Assembly: GCA_949372655.1 (NCBI GenBank)
Contig: CASIAI010000001.1
Span: 263,279 to 327,278, forward strand
Direction of reading: 5' to 3'
DNA length: 64,000 nt
DNA from: Candidatus Poseidoniaceae archaeon
GTDB lineage: Archaea; Thermoplasmatota; Poseidoniia; Poseidoniales; Poseidoniaceae
Below are positions 43,780 to 52,129 of the stretch, in pieces. The first letter of the stretch is position 1; every line of letters begins with the position of its first letter. The position numbers were made by a program, and so were the translations under genes. The notes beneath the pieces were generated by a model. It was not told the DNA's origin. It saw only the letters and a program-made list of their open reading frames with translations, and ran no database searches.

Positions 43780-44931
43780 TCAAACGGTTGGAACTGGTAC
43801 TTCACGAAGAATTGTTTGAATAACTTCTCCGGATTCTAGTCCCTTAATTTGATGTTCTGGCTTTAGGATTATTCTGTGAGCAAGTGCAAGTTCTGCAACT
43901 TGTTTAACATCATCTGGTGTGATGAAGTCACGACCTCTTAGGGCAGCAGCAGCACGTGATGTCTTAAGTAACGCTTGTGAACCACGAGGAGAAGAACCAA
44001 CAAGAACACGTGGGTCTTCTCTTGTACGGGATACAACTTCTACCATGTACATTCTAATTGCTGGGTCGACGTATACATCTTCACAAGCTTGTTGCATTGC
44101 AATAACTCTCTGAGGGTCAGTAATTACATCTACATCAACAGCGTCTTTTCCACGGGTAATACGACGGGATAGAATCTCGTCTTCATCCGCTCTGTCAGGA
44201 TATCCTACAGACATCTTGAACATAAATCTGTCAAGTTGTGCTTCAGGAAGTGGATAAGTACCTTCTTGTTCAACAGGGTTTTGTGTTGCCATTACGAGAA
44301 ATGGTGCTGGTAACTTGTGGGTAACTGTACCAATTGTTACTTGCTTCTCTTGCATAGCCTCAAGCAAAGCAGCTTGAGTCTTTGGTGGAGCACGGTTAAT
44401 CTCGTCAGCTAGTAGCAAATTACAGAACAAGGGTCCTGGCTTGAAAGTAAATTCTCCTTTCTTAGCATCATAGATGTTTGTACCGGTGATATCCGCAGGT
44501 AGCAAGTCAGGCGTAAATTGAACACGCTTGAAATCGCAACCGAGGGCATCGGCAAAGGTGTTGGTCATCAGAGTCTTAGCCAAACCTGGGTAATCTTCGA
44601 AAAGAAGGTTACCACCGGAAAGGATGTTGATCATCACGTTTTCAATAACGTGGACCTTACCGATAATTACTTTCTGAACCTCAGCACTGATTGCTTGAGC
44701 AATAGCGCCTACGGCGGAAAGTCGTTCTCGGACTTCGGGTGTACTCTGGTGCTTCGGCTGGGCCGGAGCGGCCGGTGCTACAGGTGCTGCTGGCATTGGT
44801 GCTGCTGGCATTGGTGCTGCTGGCATTGGTGCTGCTGGCATTGGTGCTGCTGGCATTGGTGCTGCTGGCATTGGTGCTGCTGGCATTCCTGGGTGCGCTG
44901 GCGCGGGCTGGGGTGGGGGGGCTGGTTGCAT
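43780..44931 (-). CDS. moxR: MoxR-family AAA+ ATPase with MPAAP-repeat N-terminus
   Basis: MoxR ATPases act as chaperone-like factors for metal insertion or complex assembly. The 383-aa protein has Walker A in LLFEDYPGLAKTLMTNTF, Walker B in NLLLADEINRAPPKTQAALL, and sensor 1 in FLVMATQNPVEQEGTYPLPE. An arginine-finger region is in VLVGSSPRGSQALLKTSR. The first ~65 residues are unusual: a Pro/Ala/Met low-complexity tail with seven consecutive MPAAP units, encoded by perfect 15-bp repeats. GGAGG precedes ATG 44931. The gene lies between a DUF4350-like gene and DUF58. Confidence 0.9.
   Translation of the reverse strand: MQPAPPPQPAPAHPGMPAAPMPAAPMPAAPMPAAPMPAAPMPAAPMPAAPVAPAAPAQPKHQSTPEVRERLSAVGAIAQAISAEVQKVIIGKVHVIENVMINILSGGNLLFEDYPGLAKTLMTNTFADALGCDFKRVQFTPDLLPADITGTNIYDAKKGEFTFKPGPLFCNLLLADEINRAPPKTQAALLEAMQEKQVTIGTVTHKLPAPFLVMATQNPVEQEGTYPLPEAQLDRFMFKMSVGYPDRADEDEILSRRITRGKDAVDVDVITDPQRVIAMQQACEDVYVDPAIRMYMVEVVSRTREDPRVLVGSSPRGSQALLKTSRAAAALRGRDFITPDDVKQVAELALAHRIILKPEHQIKGLESGEVIQTILREVPVPTV
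44783..44887. repeat. Seven perfect tandem copies of a 15-bp unit in moxR
   Basis: The plus-strand unit GGTGCTGCTGGCATT is repeated seven times without a mismatch, 105 bp in all. Read on the minus strand it encodes MPAAP seven times in the moxR N-terminal tail. The 15-bp unit preserves frame, so copy-number change would only lengthen or shorten the tail. Perfect synonymous-site identity points to recent expansion. Confidence 0.95.
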
Positions 44932-44953
44932 GTATTTTTCCTCCTATATTTTT

Positions 44954-46546
44954 TCAATTACCCCAACGTCGAATCTGGGGGATAATATCCCTCAATTCAT
45001 CGTTGGAGTAGGAACGGTTCGAACTAATCAGTTCGACAAGTCGCGGGTCACGCACCATGTGCATTATTTCCGCTGGGGTTTTTCTAACAAATTCATCTCT
45101 CGTTAAATCATTAAATTGACGAACTTTTGATAAAAATGCTTCTTTAATTCTAATCTGATACTGTGAGGAATCAATTTTCTTAGGCCTTTCTCTAAAGCGT
45201 GTCAAATCAAATATATGGCGCCAGTTTTCTTTTTCTGGTACAACCATTATCGCTATTGCCAATAATGCAAAGAGGTTGAGAATGATCAGCCACTTCAATA
45301 CATTATCACTAGTTAACAAAACAATGGCACCAATCGCTTCTGTAAATGGAGAAGATAGTGCACTTGAAACGTGTCTGCTCTCATCAAATACCAAGTTGAA
45401 TTCTGATGGGAATCTAGTGACAGTTGTAGAAATCTCTTTATTATCAAATTCCATCATATCGTAAATTAATGCTGAAAAATATTGACTGTTACCTCTCCAA
45501 GTAGTATCACCATAAGCGGATGAAAGACCGTCTGAAGAATCCCAGCATGAGTGTGATTCTTCAATCTTATTAGATGAATAGTACTGAGATGTACATTGTT
45601 GCTTACCTGTTTCTTTACCTAACTGCTCATCCCAAAGGTGATTTGCTAAGACAGAATGGTCGGAAACGAATACAATTGAACCTGTAACATCAACTTTACC
45701 ATAGTCATTATTTGGTTGTTCGTCCAGTACATCTTCTACTGGGTAGTCGATTCTGATAATTAGCCCAGTCTTACCTTCTCCAAGAACTGGATTGTTTCGG
45801 TTATTGACATCCATATCATACCTTGCTACAAATGCAGGTGTTGATGCATGTGCTAGAACTTTGACATCTCTATCCTCATCAACATCATCATCCAATACTT
45901 GGATGGCGGTTGCTCTGTGGAAAAGTACCGGCATTCTACAGTTCTCAACTTGTGAATTATCTATATTATTTTCAGAACATGGAATTAATCTTTCATCACC
46001 CATTGTGGTGACATCTCTATTGATACTGGCAGCAGCCCAAAGTTTCCTTTGATCGGGCATTATAACCTCTTCATTTTCATCAGTGACTTCGTAATATTGG
46101 AATGGGTCGACTACAGGAGCGTCGAAATATTTGACGCCAAACTCGGATGCTACTAGTTGAGCATTGGTCGAATTGGCCGCTAATATTACTTTACCGCCTT
46201 TGTTGGTGACAAAATCAAAGATTGCAGATGCTTCAGCCGCATCGAATGGTTTCTCAGGGGCTGCTATAATTAGGATGGTTCGGTGAGGGTCTTTCCAATC
46301 ATTCACCAACATGGGTGTTGACATTGTATTAGCAATTGAGTAGCCTTCTCCATCAGAACCTAGTGTATTTCGCATTTCAGTTAATTGTTGATTAGAAAGT
46401 TCCAAACCTTCTTCATATGGAGAGAAAACTGTATCTTTGTTAAAACTAACCAAACTAATGACAATTATTGAGAGTAAAAGGGAAGAAACGAAACCAACTT
46501 TCAGCCATGTTTCAAGACTGATTTTGGTTTTTATTTCCTCTGCCAT
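44954..46546 (-). CDS. DUF4350-like membrane protein
   Basis: A 530-aa protein with an N-terminal membrane helix (LKVGFVSSLLLSIIVISLVS), a large extracytoplasmic region and a second helix near residue 420-445 (WLIILNLFALLAIAIMVV), ending in a cytoplasmic tail. The segment RTILIIAAPEKPFDAAEASA, followed by IFDFVTNKGGKVILAANS, matches the Rossmann-like N-terminal half of DUF4350 proteins. Such proteins are commonly linked to MoxR and DUF58 genes in archaea and bacteria. It is the first gene of the four-gene operon, 22 bases before moxR. Function of the family is not established. Confidence 0.7.
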   Translation of the reverse strand: MAEEIKTKISLETWLKVGFVSSLLLSIIVISLVSFNKDTVFSPYEEGLELSNQQLTEMRNTLGSDGEGYSIANTMSTPMLVNDWKDPHRTILIIAAPEKPFDAAEASAIFDFVTNKGGKVILAANSTNAQLVASEFGVKYFDAPVVDPFQYYEVTDENEEVIMPDQRKLWAAASINRDVTTMGDERLIPCSENNIDNSQVENCRMPVLFHRATAIQVLDDDVDEDRDVKVLAHASTPAFVARYDMDVNNRNNPVLGEGKTGLIIRIDYPVEDVLDEQPNNDYGKVDVTGSIVFVSDHSVLANHLWDEQLGKETGKQQCTSQYYSSNKIEESHSCWDSSDGLSSAYGDTTWRGNSQYFSALIYDMMEFDNKEISTTVTRFPSEFNLVFDESRHVSSALSSPFTEAIGAIVLLTSDNVLKWLIILNLFALLAIAIMVVPEKENWRHIFDLTRFRERPKKIDSSQYQIRIKEAFLSKVRQFNDLTRDEFVRKTPAEIMHMVRDPRLVELISSNRSYSNDELRDIIPQIRRWGN

Positions 46547-46662
46547 AACTAATCCTTTCCCTTACTAAGCGCTACTAAGACACACCAATAAACGGCGGAA
46601 CTTCTCTCTACTCATAATGCTTGTCCATCAATGAGCGAACTAATACAACGGTTTTTAAGAAA

Positions 46663-46678
46663 CGAGCCGTTTGGCTCG
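46663..46678. terminator. Perfect 6-bp hairpin in the 183-bp gap before the DUF4350-like gene
   Basis: CGAGCC-GTTT-GGCTCG is a perfect stem-loop. On the minus strand it is followed by TTTCTTAAAAA, which could be a termination U-tract for the upstream secreted-protein gene, or a TATA element for the DUF4350-moxR operon about 100 bases downstream. A second T-rich stretch (TTATTTTATGCTTTTTC) lies just after the upstream stop. Nothing else is seen in this gap. Confidence 0.4.
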
Positions 46679-46729
46679 GAGGCTAAAACATGCCCAAAAT
46701 AGGCTGAAAAAGCATAAAATAACACTTAC

Positions 46730-47680
46730 TTATTTTCGACGGAAATACATTGAATTTGCCATAAACAGTACAACTATAATTTCTACAAAGGAAAGGTAAG
46801 GAAGAGAACTAGATTCAGTAAGTTCGATAGAATCATCATCGGATTGTGAATCTTGTGAATTATCTTGGTTGCTATCTTCTGATGAATCCTCAACCGCACT
46901 GACTGCGATTTCAATAATCACGCTGGTAGTTTTTTGATTACCTGATGAATCTACTGAAAGAGTGACTTCGCAAGTTCTATCTGGATGTGCTGAAGATGCA
47001 GTTATTTTCAATTGGGTTTGGAAGTTTTGGCCGACTGTAACTACCTGACCGTCTAACTGGTCAAAGCCTTCAATATCTAAATGAGGGCATGACCTAATAC
47101 TAAACACTGGGCTATCAACTGCATCGTCTGAATTTCCCTTGTTTTCTATATTGAAATCATACTCGATAGAGGAACCTGCAAACAGTTTCTCCCCTCTGCT
47201 AGTTGCACCAACAACTAACTCATATACTTCAGGAACTGCTATATCTGCTTCGATATTCTGATTGCTTGTACTTTGTTCAAATGAGACTTCATCTGCGTTA
47301 ACTGATATCACCATAGTGCTATTAGGTGAGGTCTGAAATACATACCCATTCTCATTTTTCAATTTTATACTTATTGTTTCATTTGTCGAGGCACTTATTG
47401 TAATACTCTCCTCATAATCTAAATCGATAGGAATATCATCAGAATCCCATTCCACAGTTAATTCTATATTGAGATCTGACATTCTTTGATTATCGATGAA
47501 AATGATTAATTCATCCTCGATATCTTCGCCGTTCACTAAAGCTAGAGTATGGGTTCCATCCATATCTTCATCCCATCCTAATTCCCACGAGGGCATTTCT
47601 AAGTCACCTTGAGCGCCAACGTTTGCACAGCATAAAGGCAAAAGAAACAACAATATAATCAATCCAACTTTAACTCTCAT
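46730..47680 (-). CDS. Secreted, C-terminally anchored protein with CARDB-like domain
   Basis: The 316-aa product has a clear signal peptide (VGLIILLFLLPLCCANVGAQ). Two β-rich regions follow, the second (ELVVGATSRGEKLFAGSSIE leading to YDFNIENKGNSDDAV) resembling CARDB/COG1470-type domains. An acidic Ser/Asp/Gln linker leads to one hydrophobic segment (LSFVEIIVVLFMANSMYF) ending in RRK. It is a type I surface protein with no catalytic motif. It starts 9 bases after the stop of the molybdoenzyme FAD subunit, so it may be cotranscribed with that operon; whether it works with it is unknown. Confidence 0.65.
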   Translation of the reverse strand: MRVKVGLIILLFLLPLCCANVGAQGDLEMPSWELGWDEDMDGTHTLALVNGEDIEDELIIFIDNQRMSDLNIELTVEWDSDDIPIDLDYEESITISASTNETISIKLKNENGYVFQTSPNSTMVISVNADEVSFEQSTSNQNIEADIAVPEVYELVVGATSRGEKLFAGSSIEYDFNIENKGNSDDAVDSPVFSIRSCPHLDIEGFDQLDGQVVTVGQNFQTQLKITASSAHPDRTCEVTLSVDSSGNQKTTSVIIEIAVSAVEDSSEDSNQDNSQDSQSDDDSIELTESSSLPYLSFVEIIVVLFMANSMYFRRK

Positions 47681-47689
47681 ATAATCAAC

Positions 47690-48655
47690 TCATTTAATTT
47701 GCGAAAATGCCCTCTTCACCAAAACTTGTACAACTGAACGACGATAATTAGGTGGAAGTGCTGTATTGTTAACAGGTTTGACGCTTTTTCTTATCGCACC
47801 TGCTAATGCTTTGACCGATTTATCATCCCATCCCTCAGCTATTATTTGGCTTACTTCCTCTTTGTGTTCCCTTGGAATAGATTCAAGCGCAGTTGTTGCA
47901 ACCTTAATCGAACCCTTATCTCCTTCCAGCCATGACACTGCAACCCCTGCTTCGGGGAAATCCCAAGAGTCTCTTACCCTCAACTTCTGATAAGAACCAA
48001 TTCTTTTCATCGAATCCTTAGGTAGTGTAACTTTAAGCAGAAACTCTCCTTTCTCAAGTACATTTTTCTTCATACCATCCAACTGATAGAATTCAGATAG
48101 TGGCATTACTCTCTCCCCATTTGGCCCAATCAGGTGAACTGATGCTCCTAGAACCATAAGAACTGGCGCTATGTCTCCTTGATAAGTAGCCACACATAAT
48201 GTGTTTTGATTAGGGATTACTCTGCAATCTGAGCCTGTTCCACAATCAGCTTTGTGGCACCAGTCTATCGAACGGCGCCAGTCTTCGCTTTGATTATACC
48301 AGAAACACCTTGTATCTAGACATAGGTTACCTCCCAATGTTGCACTTTTACGGATAAGTGATGATGCTACTTTTCCAGCAGCCTCTGCAATCATGGGATG
48401 TACATTTGAACCTTCTAGACTTGAAAGTCTAGCCATACAGCCAATCTCTAGGTTTGAAACTGAGTCTATACCTGGAATATTTGATAGAGATATAACATGC
48501 GGCTTAGTATTAATTCGCCACTTATAGTTCGCTAACAAATCGGTTCCACCAGAGACCCAATCGAAGTCCTCACCCTTCTTGATTAATTCAGCCGATATTT
48601 TACAAGCCTCTTCCACGGTACTGGGGTGGTGTAGGATAAAAGGAGGCATCAGCAT
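47690..48655 (-). CDS. FAD subunit of a molybdenum hydroxylase, HcrB-like with extra Fe-S ligands
   Basis: The medium subunit carries FAD for electron transfer from the 2Fe-2S subunit. The FAD-binding blocks WVSGGTDLLANYKW and KSATLGGNLCLDTRCFWYNQ are present. Between them and CVATYQGDIAPVLMVLGASV lies a Cys-rich insert (RCFWYNQSEDWRRSIDWC, then CGTGSDCRV). This matches the additional [4Fe-4S] loop of 4-hydroxybenzoyl-CoA reductase β subunits, which most xanthine-dehydrogenase relatives lack. Length is 321 aa. The start overlaps the Mo-subunit stop as TAATG. Substrate is not determined. Confidence 0.85.
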   Translation of the reverse strand: MLMPPFILHHPSTVEEACKISAELIKKGEDFDWVSGGTDLLANYKWRINTKPHVISLSNIPGIDSVSNLEIGCMARLSSLEGSNVHPMIAEAAGKVASSLIRKSATLGGNLCLDTRCFWYNQSEDWRRSIDWCHKADCGTGSDCRVIPNQNTLCVATYQGDIAPVLMVLGASVHLIGPNGERVMPLSEFYQLDGMKKNVLEKGEFLLKVTLPKDSMKRIGSYQKLRVRDSWDFPEAGVAVSWLEGDKGSIKVATTALESIPREHKEEVSQIIAEGWDDKSVKALAGAIRKSVKPVNNTALPPNYRRSVVQVLVKRAFSQIK

Positions 48656-51459
48656 TACTTTTCACTCTCCATTTGCCTTTGCTCTTTCTTCAACCATGCT
48701 CTCCCAGCAAGTCCTAACTCTGCTAGTTGTTCTGGGTCTGGCTCTGTAGCCATTCGCCACCCTTCAACTTGGTCTTCCAATGGAATATTTGGGTCAAAGC
48801 CAAACAGAACCCCATTTACGTAAGGAGAAGTATCTTCAGTTTTCTGCCTAGCTAAATCCCGCTTCTTATGTTCTTGAGAGCGCTTCATCAGTGACTTTTG
48901 TAGTTCTATACTCTTGGGTCCATGGGTGAAACGAGGGGATGGAAGTTCCGTTGCCTCCTCTAATTTCAATTTCTTTCTTTTCTTTTCGACGCCTTTGAAA
49001 ATAATATCTGGGGTCAATGGCAAATCATTATACCTAATTCCAATAGCATCGTAAACAGCATTTACAACTGCTGGTAAAATAGGCAATAGAGGTCCTTCAC
49101 CGGCCTCTTTAGCTCCAAATGGCCCTTCAGGGTCACTTGATTCTACGATAATAGGTTCAACATGAGGCATTTCATGGATTGAAGGTATCTTATATTCAAG
49201 TAGATTGGCATTTTGTAAATGACCAGTCCTTCCATAAACCATCTTTTCTGAAAGAACTTGTCCTAGCCCCATGTGGCATGAGCCGATGATTTGTCCTTTC
49301 ACTGCAAGTGGATTAAGTGCTTTACCACAATCGTGTGCTGCCCAAACATTAGTACATTTTATCAAACCTAGTTCGATATCTACGTCTACTTCAGCAACAT
49401 ATGCGGAGAACGAGTAAGCAGGGGCAAGACCGGCAGCAGCACCCTTGTGAACACCACCCATTGGCGGTGAACGATAAGAACCACTCGATATCAATGCCCC
49501 TTTATCTTCCTGCGCTTTATGTAATGCTTGTAAATAAGATACACCGATAGCAGGGTCGTGTTTGTAGTAAATCCTTCTATCGTTAATAATAAGGGTATTA
49601 GGATGGTAACCTAAGATGTCCCAAGCAGCATCGAGGAGTTTCTCTCTTATGTCTAAAGCTGCTCTTATCGCTGCGTTAGCATTCATGAAAGTGACACGGC
49701 TAGAATAAGAGCCCAGATCAACAGGAGATGTATCGCTTTCATGGCTTCTAACATGAATCATTTCGATTGGTAATGCTAATACTTCTGAAACTACTTGTGC
49801 AACCGCCGTCGTAGAGCCTTGTCCAATATCGGCAGCACCTGTATGAACGGTCACTCCACCATCCATATCGACTTGAATGTGAACTGTAGCATGAGGGAAT
49901 CGGTTTGGATCCCAATGAATAGGTAAACCTGAACCAGATATGAAAAATCCACATCCAATTCCAATCCCTTTGCCAAGAGGTAACTTACGGAACTTTTCAT
50001 CCCAATTTGAACCCTCTCTCACTCGTTCAAGTGCTTCTCTCATTCCATTGGAGGTTATTCTAAATCCAGTAATTGTTCTACTATGGGGTGGTAAAAGATT
50101 AGCTAATCTAAGGTCGATAGGGTCGACATTCATTTCTTCAGCCATCTCATCAAGACCTACTTCTACAGCACACCGTGTATTGACTGCACCATGGCCTCTC
50201 ATTGCCCCTGAAGCCGGTTTATTAGTCCAAACTCTCGCACCAGTATAGTGGAATGAACCTAATTCATATGGTGCAGTGGCTAGCACTCCGTTGTAATAGG
50301 AAGTAACGTGTCCAAATGAGGCAAATCCTCCACCGTCTATCAAAGCGTCGATATCAAAACCTGAAATTCTACCTTCATCATCAGCGGTCATCTTGACTTC
50401 GATGTTACTTGGGTGACGTCCACGGTTTATCCAATAAACTTCTTCACGGTCAAAGGTAATTCGTACCGGTCTGCCTGATTTTCTTGCGAGAATTGCAGCA
50501 CACATCTCATGGGGGAAGGGGTCTGACTTACCCCCAAAACCACCACCAACAAAGGTTCTAATGACATTTATTTGATGCATTGGAACATCTAAAACAGTAG
50601 AAAGTGCTCTGTGAGTATAATGTGGAACTTGTTGCGGGGTATACAACTGCAAACGACCATTCGGGTCCCAGTGAGCAACTACAGCGTGAGGCTCTGTAAA
50701 TCCATGATGAACTCCTGCCATGGTCCATTTACCGTGAGATGAAGAAAATGGGTTTTCCACTAATGAACGGTCACCAAATTCTTGGAAGACTCTCTTTTGG
50801 ACATTGGTTTTAGCAAGGTGGTATTTACCTCTCCAGTGAATTGGGTCATCGTGATCTTCAAGTCCTTTCTTTGGATCGAATACTGGCTCTAAGAGCTCCC
50901 ATTCGATTTCAAATAATCCTAGCGCCTCTATTGCAGTAGCCTCATCTACAGCGCTAACACATGCTACTAAATCACCCATGTGACGTACTTTCTCAACAGC
51001 CATTGCATGCTCATCTTTGGTAACTGGCAAAACCCCAAAACTATGAGGTGAATCTGCTCCTGTTGCAACAGCAATGACACCTGGAAGTGCTTCTACTTTC
51101 GAGGTATCAATCGAGATAATTTTGGCATAATGGTGAGGTGAACGTAAAATCTTGCCTATTGATTCATTGGCTAATCTAACATCGTCACCATACCATGCTT
51201 GCCCTGTAACCTTAGCATTAGAATCAACAAGCGGTAGAGGCTTTCCAATCACGGTTCCTGTTCTAATTCTATCATGTATATGAGAACCAGCCGGTTGTGG
51301 CTCTTTACCACCTACAGACTCTGGGATGAAATTCAAATCTCGTTCTTTCATCACTGGATCTGAACCACCAGACCCAGGCGGAGGGAATACCTGCTTACCT
51401 GCAACGCGCTTACCGTCTTTACGCGCTGAATTTGGTTGTTGACGGTATCCTGCAGACAT
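48655..51459 (-). CDS. Molybdopterin-binding subunit of a xanthine dehydrogenase-family hydroxylase
   Basis: The ~934-aa large subunit binds the Mo-pterin cofactor. Motifs in order: NVIRTFVGGGFGGKSDPFPH, RVWTNKPASGAMRGHGAVNT, TVHTGAADIGQGSTTAVAQV, and GPFGAKEAGEGPLLPILPAV with the catalytic Glu. The AYRCSFR-type active-site loop of form I CO dehydrogenase is absent (GAMRGHGAVN instead), so it is not CoxL. The first ~90 residues, before TGKPLPLV-like sequence, and a ~100-residue C-terminal tail rich in Lys/Glu exceed the usual family boundaries. GGTGAT precedes ATG 51459. The substrate may be an aromatic CoA ester, a purine or an aldehyde. Confidence 0.88.
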   Translation of the reverse strand: MSAGYRQQPNSARKDGKRVAGKQVFPPPGSGGSDPVMKERDLNFIPESVGGKEPQPAGSHIHDRIRTGTVIGKPLPLVDSNAKVTGQAWYGDDVRLANESIGKILRSPHHYAKIISIDTSKVEALPGVIAVATGADSPHSFGVLPVTKDEHAMAVEKVRHMGDLVACVSAVDEATAIEALGLFEIEWELLEPVFDPKKGLEDHDDPIHWRGKYHLAKTNVQKRVFQEFGDRSLVENPFSSSHGKWTMAGVHHGFTEPHAVVAHWDPNGRLQLYTPQQVPHYTHRALSTVLDVPMHQINVIRTFVGGGFGGKSDPFPHEMCAAILARKSGRPVRITFDREEVYWINRGRHPSNIEVKMTADDEGRISGFDIDALIDGGGFASFGHVTSYYNGVLATAPYELGSFHYTGARVWTNKPASGAMRGHGAVNTRCAVEVGLDEMAEEMNVDPIDLRLANLLPPHSRTITGFRITSNGMREALERVREGSNWDEKFRKLPLGKGIGIGCGFFISGSGLPIHWDPNRFPHATVHIQVDMDGGVTVHTGAADIGQGSTTAVAQVVSEVLALPIEMIHVRSHESDTSPVDLGSYSSRVTFMNANAAIRAALDIREKLLDAAWDILGYHPNTLIINDRRIYYKHDPAIGVSYLQALHKAQEDKGALISSGSYRSPPMGGVHKGAAAGLAPAYSFSAYVAEVDVDIELGLIKCTNVWAAHDCGKALNPLAVKGQIIGSCHMGLGQVLSEKMVYGRTGHLQNANLLEYKIPSIHEMPHVEPIIVESSDPEGPFGAKEAGEGPLLPILPAVVNAVYDAIGIRYNDLPLTPDIIFKGVEKKRKKLKLEEATELPSPRFTHGPKSIELQKSLMKRSQEHKKRDLARQKTEDTSPYVNGVLFGFDPNIPLEDQVEGWRMATEPDPEQLAELGLAGRAWLKKEQRQMESEK

Positions 51460-51463
51460 AATA

Positions 51464-52066
51464 TCACCTAGCATGACCCGGAGGCATCGATGGTTGATCA
51501 GGACCTTCAGGGTGAGGGTTAGGATGAGGGTTACTCGCAGGTTGAACCGGTTCTGCTTCTCCTCTATGTATCTCAGCAGCAGCCTTGATTGAATCTACGA
51601 TTTGTTGATACCCAGTACAGCGACATAAGTTACCTTCAATCGCACATGAGATTTCTTTATCGGACGGTGAATCATTTTCAGTAAGTAATGCTTGGGCACT
51701 GAGTAAAAATCCAGGAGTGCAGAAACCACACTGTGAGCCTCCATGTTCAGCAAAGCATGATTGGATAGGTGCTAGGTGAGCACCCTCTGAAAGACCTTCA
51801 ACTGTAGTAATTTCACTACCGGCAACCTGTCCTGCAAGGCATAGGCAAGAAAGTCGCGCATCGCCATCGATGATTACAGTACAACAGCCGCAAGTTCCTA
51901 AATCACAACCTCTCTTGACTCCTAAGGTACCAACTTGGTCTCTAAGAACATCAAGTAGGATCGCATTAGATGTAATCAACTCTTCAACAGACTCTCCATT
52001 GACCTTTGCAGACCAAATTTCTTTGGCCGCTTTAGGAGTCATTGGAACATATTCTGTACCTACCAT
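51464..52066 (-). CDS. 2Fe-2S subunit of the molybdenum hydroxylase
   Basis: The small subunit with two [2Fe-2S] clusters. The plant-ferredoxin-type site is GCDLGTCGCCTVIIDGDARL followed by SCLCLAG. The second cluster uses QCGFCTPGFLLSAQALL and GNLCRCTGYQQIVDSI. The 200-aa length includes a Pro/His-rich C-terminal tail (PASNPHPNPHPEGPDQPSMP) not normal for the family. ATG 52066 is chosen; TTG 52078 is possible. It begins the operon small-large-medium, in the same order as CoxS-type gene sets with the medium subunit last. Confidence 0.92.
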   Translation of the reverse strand: MVGTEYVPMTPKAAKEIWSAKVNGESVEELITSNAILLDVLRDQVGTLGVKRGCDLGTCGCCTVIIDGDARLSCLCLAGQVAGSEITTVEGLSEGAHLAPIQSCFAEHGGSQCGFCTPGFLLSAQALLTENDSPSDKEISCAIEGNLCRCTGYQQIVDSIKAAAEIHRGEAEPVQPASNPHPNPHPEGPDQPSMPPGHAR

Positions 52067-52129
52067 GGTTCTCGCCAATCTCGACGTAGGGAAAGATGCA
52101 TATCAATATAGGGTTCAGTTGGCCCATTT

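Noticed and set aside
44783-44887. CRISPR array
   Set aside because: Direct 15-bp repeats with no spacers and in frame with a protein; no cas genes in the window.
44518-44985. 155-codon plus-strand frame with CWH repeats across moxR
   Set aside because: The repeats are simply the antisense reading of the MPAAP-encoding 15-bp array; the coding frame is the minus-strand MoxR.
48655-51459. Form I carbon monoxide dehydrogenase large subunit
   Set aside because: The active-site loop AYRCSFR is not present; GAMRGHGAVN occupies that position.
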